The translations under genes and the position numbers were made by a program. Of a stretch of DNA of 64,000 nt, positions 45,906-56,354 are shown in pieces. Under the pieces are notes generated by a model. It saw only the letters and a list, made by a program, of their open reading frames with translations, had not been told where the DNA came from and made no database searches. The stretch is from Mastigamoeba balamuthi (taxonomy: Eukaryota; Evosea; Mastigamoebida; Mastigamoebidae): NCBI GenBank assembly GCA_902651635.1, contig CACRSC010000084.1:1934112-1998111 (forward strand), in the 5' to 3' direction. Every line of letters begins with the position of its first letter. Within the stretch, counting starts at the first letter, position 1.

Positions 45906-46636
45906 TCAGAAGTCGTCGTTGTGCTCAAAGGCCCTCTGGAAGCGGTAGACCGAGGCGCTGCAGAGAGGAGGCAGAGGAGCGTGAGAGGTGGGGGAGAGGG
46001 AGGGAGGGAGGGAGGACGGTGGGTGGTGGGGTGCCTTGCGAGGACGAGGAGGTTGCTGAGGACGAGGGCGACGCCTGTCCAGTGGACGTTGTGGGCCGAG
46101 GCGCGCAGGAACTGGGCAGCGGCGAGCCAGATGGCTGCGGCGCAGGCGGCAAAGGCGACAAAGTAGGAGACGAGGAGCCAGGCGCGGGAGCGGGCCGTGA
46201 CGCTGCCCCCGTCGAGGTCGTACATGGCGTCCCCAAAGACGTAGGCGTGGGGCGGTATGTTGATCATCACCAGCGCCACCGTGTTGAAGCTGGCGCCGTG
46301 CGTGCGAGGGTCAGGGTCAGGGCCAGGGCCAGGCTCCCTCTCTCCCTGCTGGGGGAGGAGCGCACATGATGGGGAGCCAGTGGTAGAACTCCACCTGCGG
46401 CTCAGCGCCCTCCTTGGCCCCCTGCACCGTCCCGTCCACCCACACAAACAGCCCCACCGCGTACTGCTCTCTCTCACCCCGTCAGTGCTCTGCCTGCCAC
46501 CCCCTGCGAGGCCCTGCCAGGGCCCTGCGCCCCCAGAGGGGGAGAGAGGAGGAGAGAGGAGGAGAGAGGGGGCAGGGCGGCACGCAACAATGATGCCCGC
46601 CGCGTAGCTCATGGCCGTCTCCACGCTGTGCCCCAT
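45906..46636 (-). CDS. TMEM50: TMEM50/Vps68-like four-pass membrane protein
   Basis: Four exons (46636-46589, 46463-46366, 46289-46035, 45957-45906) give 150 aa; human TMEM50A has 157. Segments match TMEM50/UPF0220: SYAAGIIYAVGLFVWVDGTV, YHWLPIIFNTVALVMINIPP, FGDAMYDLDGGSVTARSRAW and LLVSYFVAFAACAAAIWLAA, with a fourth helix VHWTGVALVLSNLLVLASAS. Yeast Vps68 belongs to this family and acts in endosomal sorting. The donor of intron 1 is GTTGCG. Intron 3 has only a GC donor available (GCAAG|GCACCC), needed for phase. It shares a 336-bp divergent promoter with SLX4. Confidence 0.82.
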
Positions 46637-46972
46637 CTTCCGCTCTCTCTCACTGCGACGCGCGCTGCTGCTGCTCCTGCTGGTGGTGGTGGTGTGCCGA
46701 CAAACAAGAAACAGGGAGGGGCGCCGCCACAGACACAGAGGCCCCCCGATTCGCACAAGCAACGCAATAGTGAATTGGACGACACCGCACCCAGCCCCCC
46801 AAGATACGCGTATCTCGGCAACACGGGGGGTAGAGTTCCCACAAAAGCCAGACAGACAGAGAGACGGAGAGACAGACACACTGCTGGCTGCGACCCCTCC
46901 CCCCGGCCACAGAGTCCTCAGACAGACACCGCAGAGACCGCAGAGACCGCAGAGAGCCATAGTGGCACAGCG
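46637..46972. promoter_or_regulatory. Divergent promoter region, TMEM50 / SLX4
   Basis: Contains CCAAGATACGCGTATCTCGG near 46798-46817, an inverted-repeat GATAC/GTATC word like that between NKAP and its neighbour, then GACAGACAGAGAGACGGAGA-type and CGCAGAGAC repeats before the SLX4 ATG. No coding support. Confidence 0.5.
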
Positions 46973-49900
46973 ATGGAGGAGGAGGACAACCTCGTCATAG
47001 TCCTCGGCGACAGCGACAGCGACGCCAGCGGCGCTGAGGAGGAGCCCCTGCCGCCCCCGCGCAGCAGCCCCCCTCCTGCCCCAGCCCCAGCACCCGCCCC
47101 AGCCCCAGCGCCAGCCCCAGCAGCAGAGAGAGCGGGGCAGCGCCCTCGGAGGGAGAGGGCGGCCACTGGCAGGAGAGCAGCAGCACGAGGCGCGGAGGAG
47201 CAGCTGCAGCTGCAGGGGCAGGAGGAGGTGGAGAAGGAGGGGGCCCTGCCAGCAGCAGAGCGGGAGGGGCGCCATCCCCCTCCACTGCATCGAGGCAGCG
47301 CAGTCCCTCGCCCCCAGGCAGCCCCTCCTCCCCCCCTCCTCCTCCTCCTGCCGATGCTGCCGATGCTGCGGGAGGGGCTGCGAGCGACACGAGCGACAGC
47401 GACAGCGAGTGCGAGCGACGCCTGGCTCTGGCGGGGCGCCCCCTGCGCCACCCCCTCTCCTCCTCCCTCGCCCGCAAGCGCCCTGCTGCCCCTGCCCCTG
47501 CCCCTGCCCCTGCCCCTGCCCCTGCCCCTGCTCCTGCTCCTGCTCCGCCCCTGCTGCCCCTGGCCAACCCCTGCAGCGCCTCGACCGCTCCTGCTGCTGC
47601 TGCAGCGCCGCCAGCCCAGGGCGCCCATCCTGCGGCAGCCTCCCTGTCCACCTGCCCCTCGTGCAGCAAGCAGTTCCCCGCGGACGTCATCGTACGCCCT
47701 CGCCCCTCTGCGCTGCTGCCCCCGCTGCCCCTCGCACACGCTCAGACGCACGCCGGCCGCCGCCCCTCGTGCAGGAGAGGCACGTCAACGAGTGCCTCGA
47801 CCTCGAGGAGGCCAAGTCCGTCGCCCAGCAGCTCCCCGACAGCCTCTCTGATGCCCCCGCGTCGCCCCTGCTCCCTCCCCCCGCTGCCCCTGCTGCCCCG
47901 GCCGCTCCGGCCGCCCCTGCGCCAAAGCCCACGTCGCCCCGCGACCGCAGGCGCAGCGACAACCCCGGCAGCACAGGCAGCGCAGACAGCGCAGACAGCG
48001 CGCCCGCGGCAGCAGCGCCCGCGGCCAAGAAGCGCCGCAGCCCAGCGAGCAAGTCGGCAGAGCACAGCGAGGCCTCGGCAGACGACGCGCCCAAGGGCGT
48101 GCCCAAGAAGACGCGCCGCAAGACCCCCTCGGAGGGCTCCAAGGGCCCAGAGGCCGCCACGCGCTCCAAGTTCTTCGCCGCAGGGCCCGCGGAGAAGCCC
48201 GCGCGCAAGAGGTCCGCCAAGGAGCTGCGCGACACGGGCATGGCGCCCCGCACCCCCGAGGAGGAGCGCATCATGCTGGCCCGCGCCCTCAGCTCCAGCA
48301 GCTGCGACGCCCCGGCCCCTGCTGCCCCAGCAGCCGCAGACGACGACCCCCTCGACGACACCCCCGCGGCGACACCGCCCTCGGCCGCGCCCTCGTCGTC
48401 GTCGTCGTGGAGGGCGCCGCGCGTGTCGATCCTGGCGTCGCCCGGCAAGCACAACCTCGCGGGGTTCCGCGACGACGGCGAGAGCACAGCAGCGCCGGCA
48501 GCGAGCAAGAGGCAGCGCACAGCGGCGCACAAGAGCGACGACGTGCTGGAGGACGTGCTGGGCACCCACAACGACAGCAGCGACCACCATGAGGCGCCGG
48601 CAACACAGCCCTTTGGGAACAGCACGCTGTCCATCGTCCGGAGCAGGACGTCCGAGAGCCTCTTGAAGCTCGCCGCAGGCAAGCCCACGTCCGAGAGCGC
48701 ACGTGCCCTCGCAAGCAAGACGCCAGCAGAGAAGGACGCTCCCAAAACCAAGGCAGGCACGTGCGCAAACCTCGGTGGCAGCAGCAGAGACAACAGCACA
48801 GCAACGGCAGCCCCCGCCCCCGCCCCGCCCCAGCCCCAGCCCCAGCCTGCCAGACTGCAGCACCAGCAGACGAGGAGGAAATAGTAGCCAGCACCGGCAC
48901 TGACGCTGGCGCAGCTGGCAAGCAGCCACAGAGGGCAGCACCGGTAGAGAGCACCGCCAGAACTGAGCGGAGTCAGAGCGCAAAGCAGGACGACAGCAAC
49001 GGTGCCTCGGTCCAGGCGTCCGAGGCCCCTCAGGCACCAGCGCCGCGTGAAAGGCCGCAGCCCTGTGCGAGCGCGTGGTCCTATGAGCAAAGCAGCCGCC
49101 AAGTACGCGCAGAGCACATCAACGCCCAGTACGACGGGAAGATCGCGCGGGTGACGCGGGACTACCAGGCGCGCATCAAAACACTTGTTCTCGAATGCGA
49201 GGCCGCCGTCGCAAGGCTCGAGGCCGAGCGCGAATGCCAGCTGGCGGGTGTGTCGCCACTGCCCCACTCAGACTCGGGCAGCGTGCCCGTGGCACACGCT
49301 CCGGCTGCCGCGGCGGACGGCAAGCGAGACGCCGCTCCCAGAGGCCTCGCGTTCTGCGCCGTCGGAGACGGCACCCCAGAGGGGACTCCCGACCCCGCTG
49401 CTCCCGCTGCTGCTGCCGCCGTCATTGACCACAGCAGTCGCAGCACTGCCGCGCACAGGGGTGCCCGCGACTCGCGCAACGACAACACAGCAGCGGCACC
49501 GGAGAGCAGAGCCGTCGTGGCCGCATCCAGCGCGGCAACAGCGCAGCTCCGAGAGCAGCAGGAGCAGCTGGAACTGCAGGAGCAGCGGCCCAGAGATCGC
49601 GTGGACCCTCTCCCGCCCGCGCAGCCAGCGCCTGTGCCTGCAGCCGCGCCCGTGCCCGTGCCCGAGCCACCAGCAGCACCAGCAGCGCCAGCAGTGCCAG
49701 CAGCAGCCAAGGCGACGAGCGTGATCGCCAGCAGCAGCAGCAGCAGCAGCAGTGCGGAGCTGGATACGATGAGCATAGAGGAGCTACAAAAGGTGCGAGA
49801 GGGCAGGGAGGGGCACGGCGGGTGGGGTGACTGACGGCCAGTGCGCGGGACGACAACAGCGGGCGGCGTACTACGGCATCAAGACGTCGCTGCCGCGCAA

Positions 49901-50260
49901 GGTGCTGGTGGCCGCCGTGCGCAGGATCGTGGAGGCCAAGGACGCCCCCGTGCCCCAGGCGCCCAAGCCCCTGCAGGAGAACCTTGCGCAGCGCGTCGTC
50001 GAGATGCTGCGCTCCGAGCCCAAGTACAGGGCCCTCGTCGAGAACTTTGTGGTGAGCCCGGCGCGCAGTGGCCGTTGCGATTCCGAGCCTGCAACTCAAC
50101 AGACCCTCCCTTCCCCTTCCCTCCATCCCGCCTGCAGAGGCTGGTGGTGCCCGACGTCAAGGACTTCCTGGGGACGCAGGGCCTCTTCCTCTCGGTCAAG
50201 GACCTCGAAGGGGCTCTCAGTGACGCCGGCGTCGTCTTCCACAAGACACCCAGCGCGTAG
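46973..50260 (+). CDS. SLX4: SLX4-like structure-specific endonuclease scaffold
   Basis: Nuclear scaffold that organises SLX1 and other nucleases in DNA repair. The start MEEEDNLVIVLGDSDSD holds a SUMO-interaction motif (VIVL plus acids). A UBZ4 finger is split by an intron (47692-47774): CPSCSKQFPADVI joins ERHVNECLD. A long low-complexity basic middle follows (47775-48752), then exon 48854-49792 ending MSIEELQK. Exons 49860-50051 and 50138-50260 hold the SAP-like YYGIKTSLPRKVLVAAVRRI and the C-terminal SLX1-binding-type domain (YRALVENFV, RLVVPDVKDFLGTQGLFLSV, DAGVVFH). The SIM + UBZ4 + SAP + terminal domain order is that of SLX4. The reading frame changes between about 47040 and 47150 without visible GT donors, so an intron or an indel is unresolved there. 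The intron at 48753 is modelled with a GC donor. Confidence 0.72.
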
Positions 50261-50489
50261 CCCCCCGTACACACACAGGCACGCTGGCTTGCGAGAGGGA
50301 GCGGGGGCCCGCCAGACAAGGAGAGAGCTGAGAGGAGCACGCTCTGTAGCACTGTGCAGCCTGCTTGGTGTGCTGTGTTTGCTGTTGCTGTGTGCTGTGT
50401 GCTGTGTGCTGTGGGGTGGGGGTGGCAAGACAGCTGCCAGCCCTCAGAGGGAGAAGGGGGACCATCAGCGAGCAGCAGCGGGTGGAAGG

Positions 50490-51200
50490 TCAGTCGTAGT
50501 AGTCGCTGTGGGGCCTGTTGCCGCCGCCGCCGCCGCCGCCGCGGGGGATGTGGGGGTAGACCCACTTGAAGAAGACCATGAGGAAGATGGTGGTGAGCTG
50601 GACGGCGATGATGAGCGCCAGGATCAGCTTGTTGGTCGCGATGCGCCGCCCCATGCGCCCCAGCACGCCCCGGGCCACCGTGATGCCGTCGTTGACCCCG
50701 GACACGGCGCCGCTGATGCCCCGCAGCTGCTCGCCCTGCCCGTGCAGGTCCGCCAGCACCTGCTCCCCCACGCGCTCCGTCTCGTACGCCGTCCGCACAG
50801 CGCCCCCCAGCCGCTCGTTGGCCCGCGCGTTGCGCTCGTACCCCTCCAGCAGGCGCCCCCGCTGCTCCCGCTCCGCCGCCTCGAGCCCCGCGCCCGCCCC
50901 CAGCTGGGCCGCCCCCGGGGCGCTGCCCGCCGTCAGCAGCTGGCGCCGCAGGGCCTCCACGAGGGAGCGCCCCTCGGCGGCGCGGCGCCGCAGCAGCGCC
51001 CCCTGGGCGGGGCTCTCCCGCGCCAGCGCCTCCATCTTGCGCACCACCTCGGCCGCCTCCTCCAGCAGCCGCTCGCCCTCGGTCGAGGCCGCCCGCATCC
51101 GCTCGCCCGCGGCCCCCGCCGCCTCGGCCGTCTGGCGGCGCACGCCCTCGGCCAGCCGCCGCAGGTCCTCCTCGTACCGCTCAAAGTTCGCCTGCTGCAT
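50490..51200 (-). CDS. VTI1: Vti1-like Qb-SNARE
   Basis: Intronless, 236 aa tail-anchored SNARE. An N-terminal helical region (NFERYEEDLRRLAEGVRRQT to about residue 120) would be the Habc-type bundle. The SNARE motif (YERNARANERLGGAVRTAYE, TERVGEQVLADLHGQGEQLR, VARGVLGRMGRRI) is followed by ATNKLILALIIAVQLTTIFL, a membrane anchor, and FFKWVYPHIP. The block ERVGEQVLADLHGQ to RGVLGRMGRR is typical of Vti1, which works in Golgi-endosome-vacuole fusion; Gln sits at the ionic-layer position. The extra Gly/Asn-rich tail after the anchor (ending SDYYD) is unusual for a tail-anchored protein, which normally ends within a few residues. Confidence 0.82.
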   Translation of the reverse strand: MQQANFERYEEDLRRLAEGVRRQTAEAAGAAGERMRAASTEGERLLEEAAEVVRKMEALARESPAQGALLRRRAAEGRSLVEALRRQLLTAGSAPGAAQLGAGAGLEAAEREQRGRLLEGYERNARANERLGGAVRTAYETERVGEQVLADLHGQGEQLRGISGAVSGVNDGITVARGVLGRMGRRIATNKLILALIIAVQLTTIFLMVFFKWVYPHIPRGGGGGGGNRPHSDYYD

Positions 51201-51695
51201 CTCCTCCCCCGTTGCCCTCTGCCGCCTCTGCTGCTGCCGCTGCGGTGTGGGCTCCTCGCTGGGGCTGGGTGGGTGTGTCGGTGGGGCTTCTTTGCCTCTT
51301 TGCCCGATTTTTCCGGAAACCCCTGGGGGCTCTGCTCTCCCTCCCCCGCGCCCCGTATCTTGGGGGCCCAGCGAATCAAGCGAGGGGGTTGGATATTCGT
51401 TGAGATACTCGGTCGCCCCTCTCCTCGCTCGTTTGCCTCCCGGCGGCCTCTGCCCTCTGCCCTCTGCCCTCTGCCCTCTGCCCCTCTGCGCCGCCCCGCT
51501 GCAGCAGCCCCTCCCCCCAGCCTCGCAGGGCGCAGCGCAGACAGCAGCCGCCCCACCACCAGCCGCACGCAGCAGCCGCAGCAGCCGCAGCAGCAGAGCC
51601 TCGGCGCACGCAGCAGAGCCACGCGGCGACCCAGCGCCACCACGTCGTCCTCCCTCCCTCCCCAGCCCCTCATCCAGCGCAGCTCCCCCTCCCTC
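51201..51695. promoter_or_regulatory. Divergent region, Vti1 / beta-helix gene
   Basis: About 495 bases. Contains CCCGTATCTTGGG, GGATATTCGTTGAGATACTC (51389-51408) and a tandem CCTCTGCC run (51440-51487). It probably includes the 5'UTR of the beta-helix gene. No separate gene seen. Confidence 0.45.
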
Positions 51696-54317
51696 ATGGT
51701 GCGCCCCTCCCCTTCAGCTCCGCCCCCTGCGCTGCCCCTGCGCTGCCCGCCACCAACATGCCTTTGCCCTACTGACCCGCTGGCCCCCTGCCACGCCCTC
51801 TGGCCGCGTGCGCCACCCTCGCAGTCGTCGTCGTCGTCGTCCTCGTCGTCGTTCAACCTGCTGCAAGGTGCGCTCTCGCCCCCCCACACGCAGCAGAGGG
51901 CAGAGGAAGAGCGGGGCTGAGCTGCTGCTCTCTGTGCGCGCTCTGTGCTCTGCGTGCTCCTGCGCTCCTGCGGCAGCGATCAACGCGACGGACGAGGGCT
52001 GCGTGGTGGAGATCCCCGCGGGCAGGCACACGCTGACCCGCACCATCTACATCGCCAAGAACGTCACCCTCGCCACCCGCCCCTCGGCCCCTGCCTCTGC
52101 CTCGGCCTCGGCCTCTGCCTCTGCCGCCGCCCCTTCCTCCCCTGCCTCGCCCCGCACCGGCCCCACTGCTGCCGCTGCCGCTGGCGCTGGCGCTGGCGCT
52201 GGGGCCCCCCCAGGGGCGACGGCGGTGCTGCAGGCCGAGGGGCCCTTTGCGGCGCTGCGGCTGGCGGCGGCCGTGGCCCTCGAGAACGTCCAAGTGCAGT
52301 TTGCGCGGGCGCAGGACGAGGCCTCGGGCGCCCCCGTCGTCATCGTGGGCAGCGGGGCCGCCCTCAACGCCCGGGGCTGCGCCTTCCGGGGCACCGTCCG
52401 CTTCGAGGCGGGCTCCTCGGGGGCCAGCGCCTCGTGTGCCTTCGCCGCCCCCGCGGGCAACGGCGCAGACATCAGCGGCTGCAACGCCCGCCCCGAGTTC
52501 CGCGCCTGCTCCTTCAGCGCCTCCTCCAAGAGCGGCCTCTCGGCCTCGGACGGCGCCTGCCCCTCCCTCTCGGACTGCAAGATCTTCGGCAACGCCGCCG
52601 TGCGCCTCCCCCTCACTGCCCCCGGCCCACGCGCCCCACGTCCCGCGCCCGCACAGAATGGCTTCACGGCGACGGGCGAGGGCACCGCCGGCGACCTCAG
52701 CGGCTGCGACATCTGGGACAACGGCGAGGCGGGCGTCGCGGCCCACAACGGGGCCTCGCCGGCGCTGTCGCGGTGCACCGTGCGCGACGGGCGCGGCGTG
52801 GGCGTCTGCGTGTCGGGGGAGACGACGCGGCCGCGCCTGCGCGACGTGGAGGTGCGCAGCAACAGGGGCCCCGGCGTCGAGATCAAGTGCGGCGCAGACC
52901 CGCTGCTCGAGGACTGCCTCGTGCACCAGGGCGCTGCCGCTGGCGTCGTCGCCGGCGCCGGCGCCCGCGGGGCCCTGCGAAGGTGCCGCATCCGCGAGAA
53001 CAAGCTCAGCGGCGTCGAGGCCCGCGCGGGGGCCGCCACCCTCTTTGAGCGCTGCAGCATCAGCGAGGGCCGCGCGGCGGGGGTGCTCGTCGCCGAGGGC
53101 GGCGCCCCCGTGCTGCGCGAGTGCGAGGTCGCCGGCAGCGCGCTCTCGGGCGTCGAGATACGCGGGGCGGGCGCCGCGCCCGTGCTGGACGCGTGCACGG
53201 TGCGGGGCAGCAGGGGCCGCGGCGTGCTGGCGGCCGCGAGCAGCGCGGGGGTCCTGCGCGGCTGCGAGGTCTGCGACAACAGGCTCAGCGGCGTCGACGT
53301 GAGCGGGCGCTCGCGGCTGGCGCTCGAGTCGTGCCGCGTGCACGGCAACCACGCCTGCGGCCTCGTCGTGCACGACCGCGCGGAGCCCTCTGTGCGCGCC
53401 TGCGACATCTACGCCAACAAGCTGGCCGGCGTCGAGCTGCGCGCCAGCGGCCCCGCCACGCGCGTCGAGGGCTGCCGCGTGCACAACGGGCTGAGCGGGG
53501 GCCTGCTGCTCCACGACCGCGCCGAGGCGCTGGTGCGCGCCTGCGAGGTCTTCGAGAACCGCCTGGCGGGCATCATGCTCTTCAACGGGGCCGCTCCGCT
53601 CGTCGAGGACTGCCAGGTGCACACGGGCGTCGCGGGCGGCGTCTTCGTGTTCGAGGGCGGCCTCGGCGTCTTCCGCAGGTGCGACGTGCACCACAACCGC
53701 CTGGCCGGCGTCGAGGTCAAGAGCGCCTCGGACCCCCTCTTCGAGAAGTGCTCGTTCCACGACGGCCAGGCCAGCGGCGTCTACGCGCACCTCGACGCCA
53801 AGGGCACCTTCAGGATCTGCGAGATATACGCAAACACCTTCAGCGGCGTCGAGGCCAAGGACTCGGCCACCTCCTTGTCCGGCGCCCTCCCAGCCTTCTT
53901 TTCCCCCTCCGGCCCTCCAGCGTTGACGGGGGTTGGGCACCCGCCCGCTCTGGCAGCTTCGAGCAGTGCGTGGTGCGCGGCGGCCGCGGCGTGGGCGTGC
54001 ACGTGTTCGACAAGGCCGAGATCACGCTCTGCAACTGCGAGGTGGCGAGCAACGCGCTGACAAACGTGACGGCACGGTCCCTGGGCGTCGTGCGCCTGCG
54101 CGACTGCACGCTCGCGAGGTCGGGCAGCAACGCGGTGCTGGCGGCGGCAGAGGGGCGCGCGCTGCTGGACCACTGCAAGGTGGAGGTGGGCGACCCCTCA
54201 AGTACCAAGCCCCTGCTGGCCACGACGGGCGGCACCATCGAGGTCTCCAACTGCACCGTCTGCGACGCCCCCGTCGACCGAGCCACCGAGACGGAGCACG
54301 ACGAGGGCCCCAAGTAG
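51696..54317 (+). CDS. Right-handed beta-helix (CASH/PbH1) repeat protein
   Basis: Five exons (51696-51698, 51825-51867, 51977-52599, 52657-53876, 53957-54317) give 749 aa. Coding exon 1 is just the ATG, followed at once by GTGCGC; the frame has no other Met upstream. The opening INATDEGCVVEIPAGRHTLT with GATAVLQ resembles the entry to CASH domains of FBXO10/FBXO11. The body is a long series of about 23-residue coils such as CRIRENKLSGVEARAGAATL, CEVCDNRLSGVDVSGRSRLA, CDIYANKLAGVELRASGPAT and CDVHHNRLAGVEVKSASDPL: a parallel beta-helix of perhaps 20 turns. No F-box, signal peptide or enzyme motif is visible, so it is probably an intracellular binding protein. Intron 3 (57 nt) is stop-free and in frame. 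Confidence 0.82.
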
Positions 54318-54776
54318 CGAGACCTGCGCAGCAGAGCGGGCTCTGGGCACACCGCAGCTCTCGCTCCCGCTCCCCCACGCCCCGCTCTCCGCCCACTGCC
54401 CCACCGCCGCCCCGCGCGCTGCGCTGCCTGCGAGACCCAGAGCCCAGAGAGCGGGCGCCCTCTCTCTGAGAGACAAACAGCTACAACACCCACCACCACC
54501 TCTTCCGCCACTCGGTGTTAGTCCCCTCCCCTCCCCTCTCTCCTCACGACACCAACACCGTCTCAAGCCCCCCTCTTCCCTCCCTCCCTCCCTCCCTCCT
54601 TCCCCTTTCGCAACAATGACAAAGTAAACCCACGCACTCTGCTGGTGATCAAGTGGTGGTGTTGTTGGGGTATTGATCTATAGCGCACGGGGCAGGTGCC
54701 GCTTGCGGCCCGCTGTGTACTCTGGTTTGTAGAGGAGAATCTGTGTCGTGGGGCCACCCGGCTGGGGGCGGCCGCC
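54318..54776. other. Convergent intergenic region
   Basis: About 460 bases between two stop codons. Contains a CCCT/CCTC-rich run ending in repeated CTCC units (54560-54605) followed by a short AT-rich patch. No gene seen. Confidence 0.4.
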
Positions 54777-55741
54777 TCAGTAGACGTTGGAGACGATCTG
54801 GGACATGATGTCCTGGGGCACCATGGCCAGCGGGCACTCGTGGCCGCTGTTGTAGGCGGTCGCCAGCACCTGGGCCACGGACCTCTGGGCGCGGCCTGGG
54901 TGAGCGGGTGGCAACGGCGGGGGGGGGGAGGGAGGGAGGGGCGCACGAGCTTCTGGGAGGCGGCGAGGAAGAAGACGCACTGGGCGATGACGTCCCTGTC
55001 GCGGGCGAGGGGCTTGTAGTCGACCATGGAGCTGAAGTAGAAGGCGTGGTGCGTGGGGCACTTGTAGTAGAGGAGGGCGAGGCCCGGGGCCTCGGCGCCG
55101 CCGGTGGCGACAGCCGAGACGGCGCCCTTGCTGAGGGGGTCGACGAGGGAGGGGAGGACGCGGCCCGAGGGGTCCGCCCAGGGGACCCAGGTGAGGTCCG
55201 GGGACTGGCGGGGGGCGCCAGCGGGGTCCTCGGCCATGGCGATGGGGACCTGGGCGACGGGGTAGCCGGTGCTGGCGAAGCGCTCGTCGCCGCCAAAGAG
55301 GTGCAGGCCGAGGGGGCCCGCGGCGGTGTAGGTGCAGGGGGTCATGGCCGTGTGCGAGAGGGGCCTGCTGCGGAGGCCGAAGAGGGGCATGAGGCACGTG
55401 TTGTCGGTGCCCCCGTTGCTGAACGTGCAGTAGGTGGCGATCAGCCCCGCCCGCGCCCCGCCGCGCCGCCGCGTGGAGCGCTCCAGCACCTCGAGCACCA
55501 GGTCGCGGTCCCCGGCGTCGAGCGTCTTGTACATGCCCGCGGGGTTGCTGAGCACGATGACGTCGGGCGGCGGGTCCATCGCCCGCAGCTGCGCCCCCGA
55601 GGCCACCTCCACCACCCGCAGCAGCGCCCCGTCGGGGCCCTCGCGGCCCCCCAGCTCCACCCACACCTGCGCGCTGTCGGCGCTGTGCGCCCAGCACCTC
55701 ATCAGCGCCACCCGCACCGTCGTCCCTCCTGCCCCCGCCAT
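54777..55741 (-). CDS. Orphan, possible GATase-like fold, 300 aa
   Basis: Exons 55741-54947 and 54884-54777 joined by a 62-nt intron (donor GTGCGC, acceptor GCGCCCAG). Not recognised with confidence. The first third has an alternating strand/helix layout: PPDVIVLSNPAGMYKTLDAG, DRDLVLEVLERS, then GLIATYCTFSNGG. A strand followed by a Cys at a tight turn (ATYC) resembles the nucleophile elbow of class I glutamine-amidotransferase-like or ThuA-like domains. Later parts (TGYPVAQVPIAMAEDPAG, ALLYYKCPTHHAFYFSSMVD, YKPLARDRDVIAQCVFFLAA) would be the rest of such a domain. His/Glu partners cannot be assigned by eye. No targeting signal is visible. Confidence 0.5.
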
Positions 55742-56354
55742 CGTCGTCGTCGTCGTCTCCGCTCCTGCTACTGCTGCTGTGCGCGAGTGCGGGATAACTG
55801 CTTAGTGTGAACTGACTGAACCCTCTGCACAACAGCTGCCCCTGCAGAGCCAGGAAATGCACCCCACAGAAGGCCCAATTATTTCTCTCTGTTTACCAGT
55901 TTTCTCGGTCCCCGTCTTCCGTGCCCCCTCCCCTTCCCCCACCACCACCCCTCGTCCCCCGGGCCCCTGCTCCCCTGCCACGGCCCCCGTGCTGCTCGCT
56001 GTGCCCCGGGCGTGGGCCCACGCTGCCCCCGGGACCCCCTGCATAATGCCCCTGAATCAGCACTGCATTTCCACAAACACCGCCACCCTGCTCCCCCTCT
56101 GCCGTCAAGCCAGTCACCACTGCTCGCTCTCTGCTGCCCACCGGGCGTGCCGGCAGAGGCCGGGAGCGGTGCACGGAATTCCACAGCGGAGATCGAGGGG
56201 GCAGAAGATACGCCGTTGAGGGACGGGATCCTGCCTCCTATTTTGGGGGCTGCTGCCAAATATAACACACGCGAGCAGCAGCGCTGCCAGAGAGAGAGGC
56301 CACTCCACCCGACCCCACCGCCAGCAGCAGCAGCAGCAAGGAGACACACGCCGC
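55742..56354. promoter_or_regulatory. Divergent intergenic region
   Basis: About 610 bases between two divergent ATGs. AT-richer patches lie near 55795-55910 and 56205-56275; the latter (GCAGAAGATACGCCG and CCAAATATAACAC) is about 80-150 bases upstream of the IQ-protein ATG. No gene recognised. Confidence 0.4.
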
